Shown here piece after piece: positions 22,870 to 33,996 of a stretch of DNA of 64,000 bases. The DNA comes from Lojkania enalia (lineage: Eukaryota; Ascomycota; Dothideomycetes; Pleosporales): assembly GCA_010094045.1 (NCBI GenBank), contig ML986584.1:704197-768196 (forward strand), in the 5' to 3' direction. The notes under the pieces were generated by a model. The model saw nothing but the letters and a program-made list of their open reading frames with translations. It was not told where the DNA came from and searched no databases. The position numbers were made by a program, and so were the translations under genes. The number at the start of each line of letters is the position of its first letter. Position 1 is the first letter of the stretch.

Positions 22870-23640
22870 TCATCCATCGGACACAAAGACATGATCGAAA
22901 ACACATCCTACTTCCGCGTCGTCTCCCAATCACCAATATCAATTTCCACAAGCATCCCAATTCCCGCCCTCAACCCTCCTACCCCCCGTCTCCTTGTTCC
23001 TAGCCGCTATAACATCCTCCTCCTGATGCCGCATGGCTTCCCAATCAGGCCCATCATCCGAGTCCGCTGGCACCACCATATCACTCCCGCACTCCTTCTC
23101 CCTGCGCTTCACTCTTCAAGTCGAAATTTGCCGCTTGACGCGCTAGATACGTCTGTCCAGCTTCCGGACAAAAGTCCGCATGCCCGGACGGCAGATCAGG
23201 GCCTCCACATCGCGGGACGGAAGCGCGGAGTGGAAGTACAGCATAGATGCCCGGTTCGGAGTCCCGAATATGAAGTCTATAACGGATCGGCAGTCCTTCC
23301 TCTTATGATATTCAGTTAGACTATGGAAAACGGACCTTCGGCGCTAGAGCTCCGCAGCGAATTCCTCATCTTACTCCTTTCCGTATCGATTCTCTTTGCC
23401 TCAGCCTCCTGTTCTGCCTTAACGTCCAAGGCCTCCATGCAGAGCAGCATGTCTAGAATCTGCTGCATATCGTCTGTATCTTAGATGCTAGCTTTGTGGA
23501 GGAGAGAGGGAGTGTTGGGACGCATGAGGTTGGTGCGGGTGAGGAGTATGTAGTGTGAAGCGGGGGAGGACTTGAATGGGCTCTCGACTTTTTCGGCGAA
23601 GTAGATGGGCTGTTTGCTGGGCTAGCTGTTGGTGTTATGC
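22870..23640 (-). pseudogene. Decayed orphan gene with nonsense and frameshift changes
   Basis: Minus-strand frames read KQPIYFAEKVESPFKSSPAS, then after one stop DDMQQILDMLLCMEALDVKA, then after a frame change EYHKRKDCRSVIDFIFGTPN and RASMLYFHSALPSRDVEAL. Two more in-frame stops (TAG and TGA) follow before VVPADSDDGPDWEAM. The two later stops sit where CAG and CGA codons would be one C-to-T change away. The peptide quality argues for a once-functional gene. I do not recognise the family and considered but could not support a recombinase. Confidence 0.45.
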
Positions 23641-24288
23641 TATTTGTGTTCTTGTTTATTGATGCTGTTGTTTTTTTTTTAATTGGGTGATGTGGGGGTT
23701 GGAGGTGAGGGCATGGCGGGAGGCATTAGTGCTACTAGGTTGTCAGTTAGAGAAACCTGAGAGGAAGACAGAATGTGTGCTGGATAGTTTATGTGAAAGG
23801 TTGTAGCGACGGGTTAGGGTGTTGGGCTTGGATTAGAAATCAATTATGGTGCTTTCAAGGTGTGATGGGGGTTGATGGTTGGTAGGTGTTCATCACTGGG
23901 ATCTTTGAATAGGAACTTTTGTTTACAGATTTTATAGATAGTATAATAATTCGTGTTTTAGGGGCGCGGATTGCAAGTTTTAGTTTATGTCGTGTGTTTG
24001 TTACCATCACTATGATGCTTATCAATTCACTTTTACACGACGTATATTATGATGAAGAGACACTTGAGAAGCCAGCTAATAGGATTTTGCATATGCTATA
24101 TATACTACGTATCCCATTTAGATATCTCAAATGCCTTACAGCATAGGCTTACATCCTCGGATACCTGCTAAGATCCTATTCTAGCCTATCTCATCTAGGA
24201 TAGGAACCTGATAGGAGGACATAGTATATAAAATACCGAAACCCAGCATCCACACCTCCAGTCCAAATAAGCATCTATCCCACATCCA
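23641..24288. other. Intergenic, no gene recognised
   Basis: TG/GT-rich then AT-rich sequence. It includes CTAGGATAGGAACCTGATAGGA-like short direct repeats near 24170-24215. No coding signal. Confidence 0.35.
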
Positions 24289-25122
24289 TCATCTCTTCGC
24301 ACCCCACCATCTCCTGCTTCCCCCATTCCTCTCACTTTCCCCACAATCCTCCACAACCACAAAATCCGCCTCTATCTCATCAAATAAATCCACCATATCC
24401 CCCTCGCCCAATTCCAAAAGCAACCCCCGAACCTTCTTTAGCTTCGCCAACTCATCCAGCGACTCGGATCTACCCGTCTCCCGTGTGGTCTGCGATAGAG
24501 CATATGCAGCCCTCTGCGTCTCGACGGTGTCGAACCAGGTGCTTGTCTCGAGACCTTTGTTTTCTTCGTCTTCTTCTGCTTTGTCGTCGTCGTCAGTCAT
24601 GCGGACGTCTGGCTGTGGTGTGCCAGGAACTGATATTGCTCCTCGGCGCTCCCAGCGTATTTTCCGGGCATGCGAGAGGAGTGAGGATACGTGGTCTTGA
24701 GGATCGACCGGCGGTGAACAAACACGGTTGAGGATTGAAAATGAGGGTTCGGTTTCGGGGACTGAGGCGTAGGTTCGGCCGAGGGGATGATGGGGTCCGG
24801 GGTGGATAGTCGGCGTAGGTTGATGGCGTGCTGTAATTAGTGGAAGGGCTTGTCCTATTGCGGATCCGGTATTAGTTTGGGGCGTGGACGACGTGTATTG
24901 TGGCTGGAGGTGCGTAGCTGGAGGGTCCGTCTGGAGTTCTGTTGCGTGTTGCCATTGAAACAATGGGTTTCGTGGTCCGGTTGGAACCGGCCGGTTGTAT
25001 TGCTGCGGTGCATTGAGAGGATTCGAAAGCCCGGTTGGAGCATTTGGGTCATAAAATATACTCTCTTGGACTCGACGCCCGCCTCGACGTCGTCGACGGC
25101 GGCGAGTTTCTGGGTGCGGCAT
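24289..25122 (-). CDS. Proline-rich hypothetical protein, 277 aa
   Basis: Single exon starting with a strongly basic segment (RRRRRRRGGRR at residues 7-17) that could act as a nuclear or RNA-binding signal. A proline/glutamine-rich disordered region (about 30-150) follows. After that come an acidic block near residue 190 (DDDDKAEEDEENK) and a helical C-terminal part with leucine-rich acidic sequence (LLLELGEGDMVDLFDEIEAD). No domain was recognised. The frame is long and its start is well placed, so it is probably a real lineage-restricted gene, though low complexity makes it less certain. Confidence 0.55.
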   Translation of the reverse strand: MPHPETRRRRRRRGGRRVQESIFYDPNAPTGLSNPLNAPQQYNRPVPTGPRNPLFQWQHATELQTDPPATHLQPQYTSSTPQTNTGSAIGQALPLITARHQPTPTIHPGPHHPLGRTYASVPETEPSFSILNRVCSPPVDPQDHVSSLLSHARKIRWERRGAISVPGTPQPDVRMTDDDDKAEEDEENKGLETSTWFDTVETQRAAYALSQTTRETGRSESLDELAKLKKVRGLLLELGEGDMVDLFDEIEADFVVVEDCGESERNGGSRRWWGAKR

Positions 25123-27028
25123 GGTTATTTTAGTTTGTACTTTAGTATTTTCAGGGTTGCGGAGGCTTTTAATTTTGGAATGTTTGCGGTGGACGTTTAT
25201 TTTATAGTTTGACGTTTATCATAGTGAATATGCAGCATTGTTGTTGAGTGTGTTTGTGGTCGCAATGAATGGAAAACATAACATCTGCTTTCAATATTGG
25301 CTTCGGTGTTGTTTGCCGGTAAGCATCGCGGAATAAACTTAGTAGCGTAGGTACGAAGTAGCGTAGTATACACATGAGAATTAGCATAGTGAAGTCAAAC
25401 CTGAGTATGTTCGCAACCAACAACTTCCGGAGCTGGATTGATATACGGCCTTCCACATTGAATGAAACATGATACGTTCGTACCTTCCAAATATGAAAAT
25501 TGGATGTAGCTATTGTCTTTCTTCCAGTGATTATTCAATCTGGATTTAATCTCTCACCCTCGCCTTCCCGCTCAGGCAGAAAATTATATTCCCTTCAACA
25601 ACAGACCTTTTTAGGGCACTTCGAGGTTTATGTTGCGAGATGTATATACACTCTAGAAGCATATGGGCGCAAGTAGCAATTTTGAGCATCTGAGAAAAGG
25701 ACCTAATTCTTGTCTTCATTGGTCTTTTCGTCGCCAGTGCTCACTTCCATTTTTGCAATGAGCTGAAGTTAATTGCCGCTGTCCACGCAGACTATATGAT
25801 ATAGTCGGTGCGTATCCTGTTATTGCGCTCTTCCTAAGGTAAAGGACTCTCTTTGGCACTTTTCCTTTTCGATCGAATGCGAGGCCAAAATTTGTTTAAA
25901 CTAGAAACACTCGGAGAAATACCGTTAGAGAACTCCATATCTAACCCGCAATGCTCTAACTACATAAATCCTAATAAAGAACTATTTCCTCGTGAAAGTA
26001 CAACTATCTAGTCGATTAATCTGGGGAAGTTGTTGCTTCCTGGTAACAGTCACCGATATTTATCGTTGATGAATTTTATTGCCACAACGTCTTAAGTATC
26101 AGGTTTGCTTCGAAATACAGGAGAATAAAATCCCAAACAGAGGGTTTCCTAAGCTTGCTGAAGCTTCTTTTTGTTCTTTGGTTTGAAGGAGCCTTCATTT
26201 TGTTTATGGACTTGAAGCTGATGTGACTGTAGCGTTTTATTTAATTATATTTTAATTGAATCCCCTGTACTCAATGTGTCCATTAACGGAAATCCAAAGT
26301 TCTATGGTTCGCGTAGCGATGTAGTATGGAAGCGATATATTGAGAACAGACGGTAGGATCCTTTAACATATTTATTATTAGACTTTTGACATTCGCGCAC
26401 CACCATCTAGTCCTCCGTTAGTGAGCTAGTCTCTAACAAAGCGAAATCCAACTCACGCCACAACTCCCCTAATCCAGATTTCCTTGCCATTCTAACGTGA
26501 CGTTTGAAAAGTCTGGAGGGTGGCGTATGATGTCAAGCTCACGATGAAGGTGCGGTTCTGCAACCCTACGGCTTTGGCTTCGCCCAATCACCATATACCT
26601 ACGGCGAAGGCCCACCGGTCCGGCCCAGACGAGACTCGACGCCTGTAGACCCAAAATCTGCTGCATTCATCGAAGTTATCCTATTGCTGCCGTTATTTGC
26701 AAAGAAATGCTTACTCATCAGAAGCCCCCGAACTGCAATTGCCAGACTCTTAGTCACAGATAAAACGGCCGGTAGTGGTGTAATCAAAATCTGCAAGATT
26801 ATCGTATTTATAAAATGTTGTCATGCAGACTAGCCTCATTGAGCAAGGCTTCATGCAATTGCCCGTACGCGGACGAGAATGTTGACGGTGCTAGGCCTAA
26901 TCTGGCCAGACACCCGCTCGCACTGATATAGATACCTCCAGGCGCCCAACAACACCGCGAAGGATATTGTTTCGTTCTACTCATTAAACATTGCTACGAA
27001 TTTTTTTATTCTCCATCAGAACTTAGCC
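25123..27028. other. 1.9-kb AT-rich intergenic region
   Basis: No supported coding frame, RNA gene or repeat with a partner elsewhere in the window was found. The last few hundred bases should contain the promoter of the transporter at 27029. Confidence 0.4.
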
Positions 27029-28249
27029 ATGAGTTCAGCATCCTCTACCAAAGACATTGACTCCGAACAAGAAGCTGAAAACAGTGCCAATGAGAATTTG
27101 GATTTCTTCGCGAAACACGTCTCGATACGTGAAAGATTCCATCATTTTACATGGGCTTGGTTCACGATGACTATGTCTACGGGCGGGATATCAAATCTTC
27201 TTGGAGCGCAGCCGCACAGTTTTTCCGGCCTCAGGACCATTGGAGCAGTCGTCTTCATCGTCTTTATCGTAATGTTAGCCTTCAACTGTTCGATGATCAC
27301 ATTCCGATTCATAAGCCTCAGAAAATCCCTGCAGAAGTCGCTTACTCATCCGACCGAAAGTCTGTTTTTCGCTTGCTCCTGGCTATCTTTCGCAGTTTTG
27401 CTCTTGAACATGCAAAATTACGGGGTACCTTCTTGTGGAGAATGGCTGATTGTCACCCTACGCGTCCTATTCTGGGCATACGTCGCTCTGACATTTATTG
27501 TGGCAGTTGCCCAGTACTTCATCCTCTTCCAGGGTGGGAAAAACGGAAAACACATGACACTCCATAGCATGACTCCCGCTTGGATCCTCCCAGTCTTCCC
27601 AAATATGCTTGCTGGAACTATTGCAAGCAGTATTGGCAGTAGTCAACCTCCGGCATATAGATTTCCAATCCTTGTAGCCGGAGTTGCATGCCAAGGTCTC
27701 GGGTTCCTCATTTCACTCATCATGACAGGCCTATTCTTGTATCGGCTTATGGTTAATGGGCTGCCACATCCACGCCTCCGGCCCGGCATATTCATGGCTG
27801 TTGGCCCGCCGTCGTTCACATCTCTCGCATTCATAGGGATGGCGAACAATCTGCCACGAGAATACACATACTTCGTCAAGGACGCAATTGCCGTGGACGT
27901 ACTACAGACCCTCGCTCTAGTAATATCGGTATCACTCTGGTTCTTTGGATTCTTCTTTTTCTGCATCGCTGTGGTGGCATGCATGGCAAAAGCATCAGAG
28001 ATGTCGTTTAGTCTCGTTTATTGGGCCTTTATCTTTCCAAATACGGGATTCACAATGGCGACGATTGAGATTGGAAATCAGCTTGAGAGTGAAGGAATTA
28101 GATGGGTAGCTACCGCTATGACCATCTTACTAGTTGTGGTATGGGTCTGCAATATAATTATGCAGATTAGAGCTATAATTTATAGAAGGATGTTGTGGCC
28201 GGGAGAAGACGAAGATCGAGATGTACTCAGGCCATCCAAAGACGAATAA
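27029..28249 (+). CDS. TDT-family (SLAC1/Mae1-type) C4-dicarboxylate or malate transporter, 406 aa
   Basis: Single exon with about ten membrane spans. Near the N terminus the segment HHFTWAWFTMTMSTGGIS (residues 37-54) is the first-helix signature of the voltage-dependent anion channel/tellurite-resistance/dicarboxylate (TDT) family. Further family features are PAWILPVFPNMLAGTIAS in the middle and FSLVYWAFIFPNTGFTMAT near the end. Fungal members include malic acid transporter Mae1 and sulfite exporter Ssu1. The overall pattern is nearer to malate transporters, but the substrate is inference. It should sit in the plasma membrane. No introns and normal length. Confidence 0.9.
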   Translation: MSSASSTKDIDSEQEAENSANENLDFFAKHVSIRERFHHFTWAWFTMTMSTGGISNLLGAQPHSFSGLRTIGAVVFIVFIVMLAFNCSMITFRFISLRKSLQKSLTHPTESLFFACSWLSFAVLLLNMQNYGVPSCGEWLIVTLRVLFWAYVALTFIVAVAQYFILFQGGKNGKHMTLHSMTPAWILPVFPNMLAGTIASSIGSSQPPAYRFPILVAGVACQGLGFLISLIMTGLFLYRLMVNGLPHPRLRPGIFMAVGPPSFTSLAFIGMANNLPREYTYFVKDAIAVDVLQTLALVISVSLWFFGFFFFCIAVVACMAKASEMSFSLVYWAFIFPNTGFTMATIEIGNQLESEGIRWVATAMTILLVVVWVCNIIMQIRAIIYRRMLWPGEDEDRDVLRPSKDE

Positions 28250-28506
28250 ACGATCACTAGGACTATTGGACAAGTCTAGGATCGTTGCGTTATTTTCTCC
28301 TCACTGACTTATTCCTTGGCTTTCGCTCCTCACACTTCTCACGACGCCCCTAGTGCAGTATTTGTTAACTCATCACGCAAGACACTACCCCACTAGAGCC
28401 ATTCCCGATGGGATGCTTTTCGTTCATGGGAAGAAAATCTGTTGAGGTAGGTCTCAATTACAACAGGTCATCAGCCAAACCGGCTTCCGACCCAACTTTT
28501 CCTACC
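28250..28506. other. Short intergenic gap
   Basis: Convergent 3' ends of the transporter and the pseudogene that follows. Nothing further seen. Confidence 0.35.
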
Positions 28507-29385
28507 TCATTTCGTTGAAGCCGTTTCCTGCGCTATCTTAGTGCCATTAATCCCTTTTATGGCATCGACGGAATCGGCGTGTTCAACCTTGACCCAATCC
28601 TCTTCGTTGGAGGACACCTCTATGTCCGGGATATCGCCCTGGGCCTTGGGGTCCTGTTCAAGCTAAATAAGCATCAAAGAACTAACATCCCCTCAGCACA
28701 CATACCTTCTGACGCATGCCAGCGTTCAAGTCTACGTCCTTAAGGCCCAGGAACCTGGACTTGCTCAGTGGATAGTGGCTCGGCCCTCGAGACGACTTCG
28801 GCCTCTAAACCTTGATCCTTTTCACGCAGTCCGTCATTACCGGAATATCCTTTGTGGCAGCCTTTGAGACCTCTTTCAATATTCCTCGAATTTCATTCAG
28901 CTTAGCATATTGTACTCTCGTCGTGGGTTTTCCGGATTGTAATTCGTCTTACTGTTTCGATGACTTGATGGGCTCGTTTTGACCAGCCTTATTTAAAACT
29001 TTTCTGGGGTCAGCTACAGCTCCTAGTTTCGGTGTGCTTTCAACGTTGGCCGACGAGAGGCTATGCTCCTTACTGAGCTTACCCGCACTCATACCTTTGC
29101 TGGACTGTTGGCGCCATTACTTCGACTCGGGGTCATGAAACCTCAGGTACTCAAGGCCATTTGCTACTAGTATTAAGTTTTCATCGAATTCCTCGGATGT
29201 TATTTCTAACGACAGTCTGATCTTGCCCTTTGAAGAACCTGGAGTATTAGAAGACAACTTCGTAGATGCTAGAATCTGAGTCTCTGAAAACAAATGCGGG
29301 AAGGATTGCTTCGAATATGTCGACAGTGTATGCTAACGGAGTGTATAAAGTGGTTGACTTACCGCAGGGTAGGTAGCGTTGTCAT
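28507..29385 (-). pseudogene. Small orphan gene inactivated by stop codons
   Basis: Minus-strand gene with a good TATA box (complement of 29419-29427, TATATAAAG) 35-45 bp before an ATG at 29385. One intron is well supported (donor GTATGT after MRQK, acceptor TTTAG before LEQDPKAQGDIPDIEV), and the frame ends at 28507. The middle exon reads through three in-frame stops (after DPESK, KSSKQ and KRIKV) while keeping protein-like sequence on both sides, so the gene is broken. The first intron could not be placed in phase. The C-terminal part contains the acidic motif EEDWVKVE, similar in style to DWEFLTD in the small gene at 30976-31422. Family unknown. Confidence 0.55.
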
Positions 29386-29939
29386 TGTATGGGAGTTGAT
29401 GTTATAATGCGATGCATGCTTTATATAGAGGAAGGCTAATATAATCTCAAGACAGTGCTTCTTCTGTGCAGGTATATCAATTCATGGCTTGATTAGTGCA
29501 TTCAACTTTAATACGTCTTTCTAACAAGTGAAGAAAGCCTTTATTCTCGGCAAAATTACTATTATATAGGTAGTCTCTGTAAATAATAAATTGATCCACA
29601 CTCTAAGCATAGGTGATAGAATTGGATGATACAATTAGGTAAGAACTTAAAGTATACTCATCGGAACTTTGAATTATTGTTGATTAGATGCCTGCTTTGC
29701 AGCGCCGCGTGATAATGAAATCCTAAACTACTAGGGTGCTAAGCCTCGTGGCTAATCCCTATCATTACCTCAATTGACGTAGACAAGATGTTCAGGACAC
29801 AGTCACCACCAGAACGTGCGACCCAAAGCCTCAACAGAAGTCTGAGCCATGACACGGACGCTGGACCTATTGTCAAAGCGCTGAGGACCGTTTTGATCTT
29901 TTGAATTTCTCACAAGCCGCTGCAGCTTCTACAACATGA
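29386..29939. other. Intergenic, no gene recognised
   Basis: Contains the promoter of the inactivated gene to the left and AT-rich sequence without coding features. Confidence 0.35.
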
Positions 29940-30494
29940 TTAGTTCCTTTTCTTCCGTTGGAGCAACCTAAGAGTGAATTCTACGTGTGGCTTGGTGATG
30001 AGATCTCCTTTTAGTTTCTCTTCCTCTGTGTAGTGGGACGGTACACTGACCTTGGCTGGATTGACCATCTTCCCATCTTTATCGTACGCCCAGTCTCGAA
30101 CTTTTACTCCATCGCTTAGGCCGGCTATGTGAATAGCATGTAGATCGTATTTTTTGGATTCGGGCTTGTGTTTACTTGTTGGTTGTTCTTGGTCAGTTTC
30201 ATTAATCCAGGACGTAGGAGAAGCGCAGATTCTAGTCTCCTCATGTGAAGTAGGATTTTCCGACATTGTTTTAAGCCTGTCCCTGATGCTGTTCGAATCT
30301 ACTCTCTCGACCAGTGTATTTTCGTCGGGTGACCGACTTTCTTGTTGCAAAGGTGAAATTTGTACAAGAGGAATTTCATCGTTCGAGGAATTTTCAACGG
30401 GGAATAATATGCCAAGGAGGAATCGACGGAAATATATTGTGATAGATTCTACGTTGTACAGTATCGATGTTCCGGAAGTGGTGTATAGCGACAT
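29940..30494 (-). CDS. Hypothetical protein, 184 aa
   Basis: Single exon from an ATG at 30494. The first 35 residues include a hydrophobic aromatic stretch (YFRRFLLGILFPV) that could be a weak membrane or targeting segment. The middle is polar and disordered. The last 70 residues look ordered (LHAIHIAGLSDGVKVRDWAY and then DKDGKMVNPAKV), ending in a basic tail RLLQRKKRN. No domain recognised. Codon quality and absence of stops support a gene, and its C-terminal block looks conserved in type. An upstream exon cannot be excluded. It lies within an island of small orphan genes. Confidence 0.5.
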   Translation of the reverse strand: MSLYTTSGTSILYNVESITIYFRRFLLGILFPVENSSNDEIPLVQISPLQQESRSPDENTLVERVDSNSIRDRLKTMSENPTSHEETRICASPTSWINETDQEQPTSKHKPESKKYDLHAIHIAGLSDGVKVRDWAYDKDGKMVNPAKVSVPSHYTEEEKLKGDLITKPHVEFTLRLLQRKKRN

Positions 30495-30975
30495 AGTTTA
30501 CAGCTCCTAACGACAAGATGCCAGACGGCTACTTCTAGGGTTCACAACGCGCGGATCTTGATATACAAACCCTTGGAGAGCGTCCTGGCATCCGTGGTTT
30601 AAATATTTCGCTACCATGTTCGTGACACACTATAGAGTAAAAACTTGGGGACTTGTGCCAATAGCAGTGGGGACCATGGAACGTTGTGGAACACCAGATC
30701 ACCACATTCTCATCCATCTCAATATCCTAACCCTCTATGCAAAGGCCTCATTGTATATTTTCAAATTTATTAAACACAATGCACAAGTGTGGTATTCATA
30801 TTTACTGAATTATCTAATCTGAAGATCGCGTTGAGCGCTACTTGGTAGTGCATCTCCATACTACTTCGAGGTTGCTGGATCGCTCGTAAAAAATCATTCA
30901 CCACTTGCCAAGGATCCATCCGAACCAGCTATCGTTCTTTTCCTTCCCCTCCTTACCCTTGAGCCAAGCCTTACG
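30495..30975. other. Intergenic, no gene recognised
   Basis: AT-rich sequence between two leftward genes, without supported frames. Confidence 0.35.
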
Positions 30976-31422
30976 CTACTCTTGTCTCGAACGCAGTCTC
31001 TTTTGTGCATCGGCCAGTTTGCGATTCAACTCGGCCTGTTCCTTCTTCCTAGACTTCTGATAGCTGCGAAATAACTGCGCTCTTGCTTCTCGAAAATTTT
31101 CTTGGTGGGCTTGCCGGGCTTGTTCAGTGTCGTTGTTTTCAGTGCTACCGGCATCCGTAAGGAATTCCCAGTCCCCGCTGTCAGTTGCAAGGTCACATAG
31201 AGTAGTACCACTATCTGAATATTCTGGTACGCCGAACAGGGGCCTAGGTAGGGAGAGGCCCACCTTCGGCACGGTCGTAGAAGAGTCCTGTGGGAACACC
31301 CATTTCAGTATCTGCCACTAAGCTGATAGTTAGGCCTGTATATGTTCACGAGCAAAAAATATATGCTGATTTACCTTGTTGACGAGCTGATAATTCTTTG
31401 GGAAAGAGTCTTTCGGAGGCAT
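30976..31422 (-). CDS. Small hypothetical protein with charged C-terminal helix, 129 aa
   Basis: Two exons (31422-31375 and 31317-30976) joined across a 57-nt intron (GTAAAT..TTAG) give 129 residues. The join reads NYQLVNKWQILKWVFPQ without a break, and phase agrees. The middle is acidic and contains SGDWEFLTDAG, which fits an Atg8-interacting (W-x-x-L) motif in an acidic setting. The last 50 residues (QARQAHQENFREARAQLFRS onward) are a highly charged amphipathic helix, probably a coiled coil. No known domain. The first exon is short, but its start and splice sites are good. Confidence 0.55.
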
Positions 31423-31964
31423 AATATGTGTATGGCTATAATATGCTGGATTAAGAAACATGCTTGGAAAAGCGAAAAGATTAATAGACCGTAAAGAGAG
31501 ATGCAGCCTTTATGATAGCTGGAAGAGCATCTTCACAAAAAATTTTTCGACTCCGCAATTTGAATTAACTTGCAAATATGGACGAGCCAGCGGTTCAGAG
31601 TTACCCATGCCCTTATACGTCATCATTTCCGTCGTATGATGCTGTAACTAGATTGCACATGATGTGATAGTCTTAGCGAATCATTTGCCCAAGCGTCAGT
31701 GGCCTGATTTCAGGTTCTTTTTGAAAAATTGCTTATCTTTCCTAGAGTTAGGCTCATCGCGATTATTGAAAGACACACTTCTAAGGCTAATAGGGACACT
31801 CTAGCGAATAGGAGGAAACTTCTAATCGTTTTATATTTAGATTTCTCACGTTGGTAAAATGACACAGCGTTAGATGTATCTAGAGTAGTGTTATTGCTAT
31901 ATACCTAGGTAGGCTAAAACTCTACAAATGTGTAGTGCTTTGGTTGAATATTTATAGTTAAATT
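31423..31964. other. Intergenic, no gene recognised
   Basis: AT-rich. Ends in the 5-bp target duplication AAATT (31960-31964) of the following element. Confidence 0.35.
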
Positions 31965-32143
31965 TGTGGTGAGAGGCGAATCTTGTCTCAGGGAGGGAGA
32001 TGAGGAACTGAACTGCTTGATTGAGGATGGCCAGCAGGCCATATTTATGTACATAGAAAAGGGGTATATCAGCTGATATCCAGCGTGATATCGTACGACG
32101 ATATCTGATACCGCTCGGCAGACTTGTCAAAATCCCCATCACA
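31965..32143. mobile_element. Solo-LTR-like element, copy 2 (179 bp)
   Basis: Starts TGTGGTGAG, ends CCCATCACA, and is flanked by perfect 5-bp duplications AAATT (31960-31964 and 32144-32148). It matches copy 3 over its full 179 bp with few differences, and copy 1 apart from a 25-bp expansion. The short terminal inverted repeat is 7 of 9 bases. Confidence 0.8.
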
Positions 32144-32236
32144 AAATTAGTAGACCTCCTCTTGATAGCTGTGTACACTAGAGGGCCTTGTGCCACGTGT
32201 TTCTACTATCCTATTATAGTTGGCTTGTTTTCAGGC

Positions 32237-32491
32237 CTATATAGTCTCGCCACTGCCAGCCTCTGGCCAGGCAGGCCACTTACCGTCCTTCAATACATCA
32301 ATATTTGCCTCAGCAATTGATGCTGCCTGATACGCGACACCTTGTTGCGACAAGCGCACAATAGTACCTAGCCTTATATTATCCCTGGAGAGGAAGTCCA
32401 TTATACCAGAGCAGCTCGCCGCAGCATTGATTGCGAGACGTTGGAAGTTAAAGCCACATTCACAACACTTCGTTTGCCCTTTCGTTTGCAT
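32237..32491 (-). CDS. Possible small gene or exon, unknown product
   Basis: An 84-codon frame with good protein-like composition: a CxxC pair in KCCECGFNF, then INAAASCSGIMDFLSRDNIR and GVAYQAASIAEANIDVLKDG. It ends PAWPEAGSGETI. A helical domain is plausible. No family recognised, and splice extension in either direction is possible. It lies 94 bp right of the solo LTR copy 2. Low confidence that it is complete. Confidence 0.3.
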   Translation of the reverse strand: MQTKGQTKCCECGFNFQRLAINAAASCSGIMDFLSRDNIRLGTIVRLSQQGVAYQAASIAEANIDVLKDGKWPAWPEAGSGETI

Positions 32492-32612
32492 TCACACGAG
32501 TAGCCCAAATCAAACGGTAGCGCGCGGGGTGCTTTAGAGCCCAATCTGCGCAACAGAATAAAGACGCACCCTTCTATCACCCCTAGTGCGTCACAGTCGC
32601 AAATAACGTATA

Positions 32613-33078
32613 ATGGAAAGTCCTCTAAAGCTCGTGCACCTCTCTAGTTCTACGGACAACGCCTCAGGAGTAGATCTTATCCACCATCCTATTGACGCTA
32701 ACTATATTTCTCGATCTGTGAATGGCACATCAACGAAAAGAACAACTGAAACTCAGGTCTACCACCATGACTGCGACAAAGAAGGTGATGGGGAACAGAC
32801 GATCAAAGCCTCGCTTCAGTCGAATGATTCAGCGAAAGAGCTTCCTCCCCCCGACAACCCCTCGAGACGGTCCCCGTAGTCACATTCTTTCCCATCGACA
32901 AAGCATGAATTGGTAGTCGGATTGAAAGGTAAACCAGGAGATTTTGAAGAGAATCCCTGTGAAAGGATATGAAACCGGGCACTTTGTCACAACGCTGCCT
33001 CAAAATGGACCCGATCTGGAGGAGAAGAACAAGAAGAACAAGAAGAAAAGCATTTGGAGGAAATTATTTGGAAGGTAA
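32613..33078 (+). CDS. Possible small orphan gene, exon structure unresolved
   Basis: An 88-codon frame opens at an ATG at 32613 (MESPLKLVHLSSSTDN) and ends at 32879. A second protein-like frame in another phase ends at 33078 with PVKGYETGHFVTTLPQNG and a lysine-rich tail KKSIWRKLFGR. Between them a third frame reads VPVVTFFPIDK. Joining them needs an intron I could not place with good sites and matching phase. So this is either a spliced gene whose junction I missed or a frameshifted relic. The basic tryptophan-containing C terminus could bind membrane or nucleic acid. No family recognised. Confidence 0.35.
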
Positions 33079-33996
33079 CCTCAGGTGGGCGCAACGGATA
33101 GAAATCTCCCCCAAATCTGCGTACAAGATTTGATCATACCATTTTTCATATTCTCGTATATTGTTCTGCAAACCTTGTTACGGTCTGAACTTGCGTTGAT
33201 TAGGGAGCTTGGCAGTTTAATTAGTATGGAGAGGACGACTTACTTAGAAATATTGATTATATGACATGTTACTGAATCACGTGCATATTCTATTGTCTAT
33301 TCTTACATGCCTTCGTAATCCATCACACAAAAATTTTAGCAAGAGATCTTTCCGAGGTATCTTGAAATCATTTTTCATACACAATGCTCTCTTTATCTAC
33401 ATGCTACAGTTCTAAGATTTCTCTATAGATGGTTTTCTAAGTCACGTGGAAATTTTAGGCTTATTGAGAGTGTGCCCGATATCCAGACACGACAATAGGA
33501 CAAAACGACATTAGGTCCCAGTAGCTCAGAAAAGCTGAGTCTGGTATCACTGTTGTGCGATCTAATCCCTACCCGAAGCCTCCGACATGCCCTTTCACTG
33601 ACCACCAGTCAGTGAATTATTTGCCCTTTAATCTGGAAAATATCAAACCTCATGCCGCTTTCACTTTCATCGCTATTGATATTAGGCAAATATTTTGATT
33701 TACGGGATACTTTCACCATGACTTTCACCTACGATTTAATTGCCTCCAATTTGCTCAGCAAATGCGCGACGATAGAACTACAGTCACAACAAAGACTTAA
33801 GATATTGTAGTCTTTAACGAGTCCCAGAATACTCCAATATCAACGCCAACACCGAACTGATTTTACCTCGACAATTCCGAGTGGTTGTAATCACAGGACG
33901 ACGCTTGTGTATTCCAACGGCCATATAATAATTTGTTCTCACAAACAAAATTCTACTAACATCAGCACAAAAATAAATACCAAACTTCGTAGCATC
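33079..33996. other. Upstream region of the PAM2-motif gene
   Basis: About 0.9 kb, AT-rich, with no supported gene. The frame of the next gene is open for 30 codons before its chosen ATG, but that part (from 33907) is low in complexity. Confidence 0.4.

Noticed and set aside
21651..23640. Starship captain (DUF3435 tyrosine recombinase) relic
   Set aside because: The decayed peptides show no recombinase signature that I can point to and no cargo boundary is visible.
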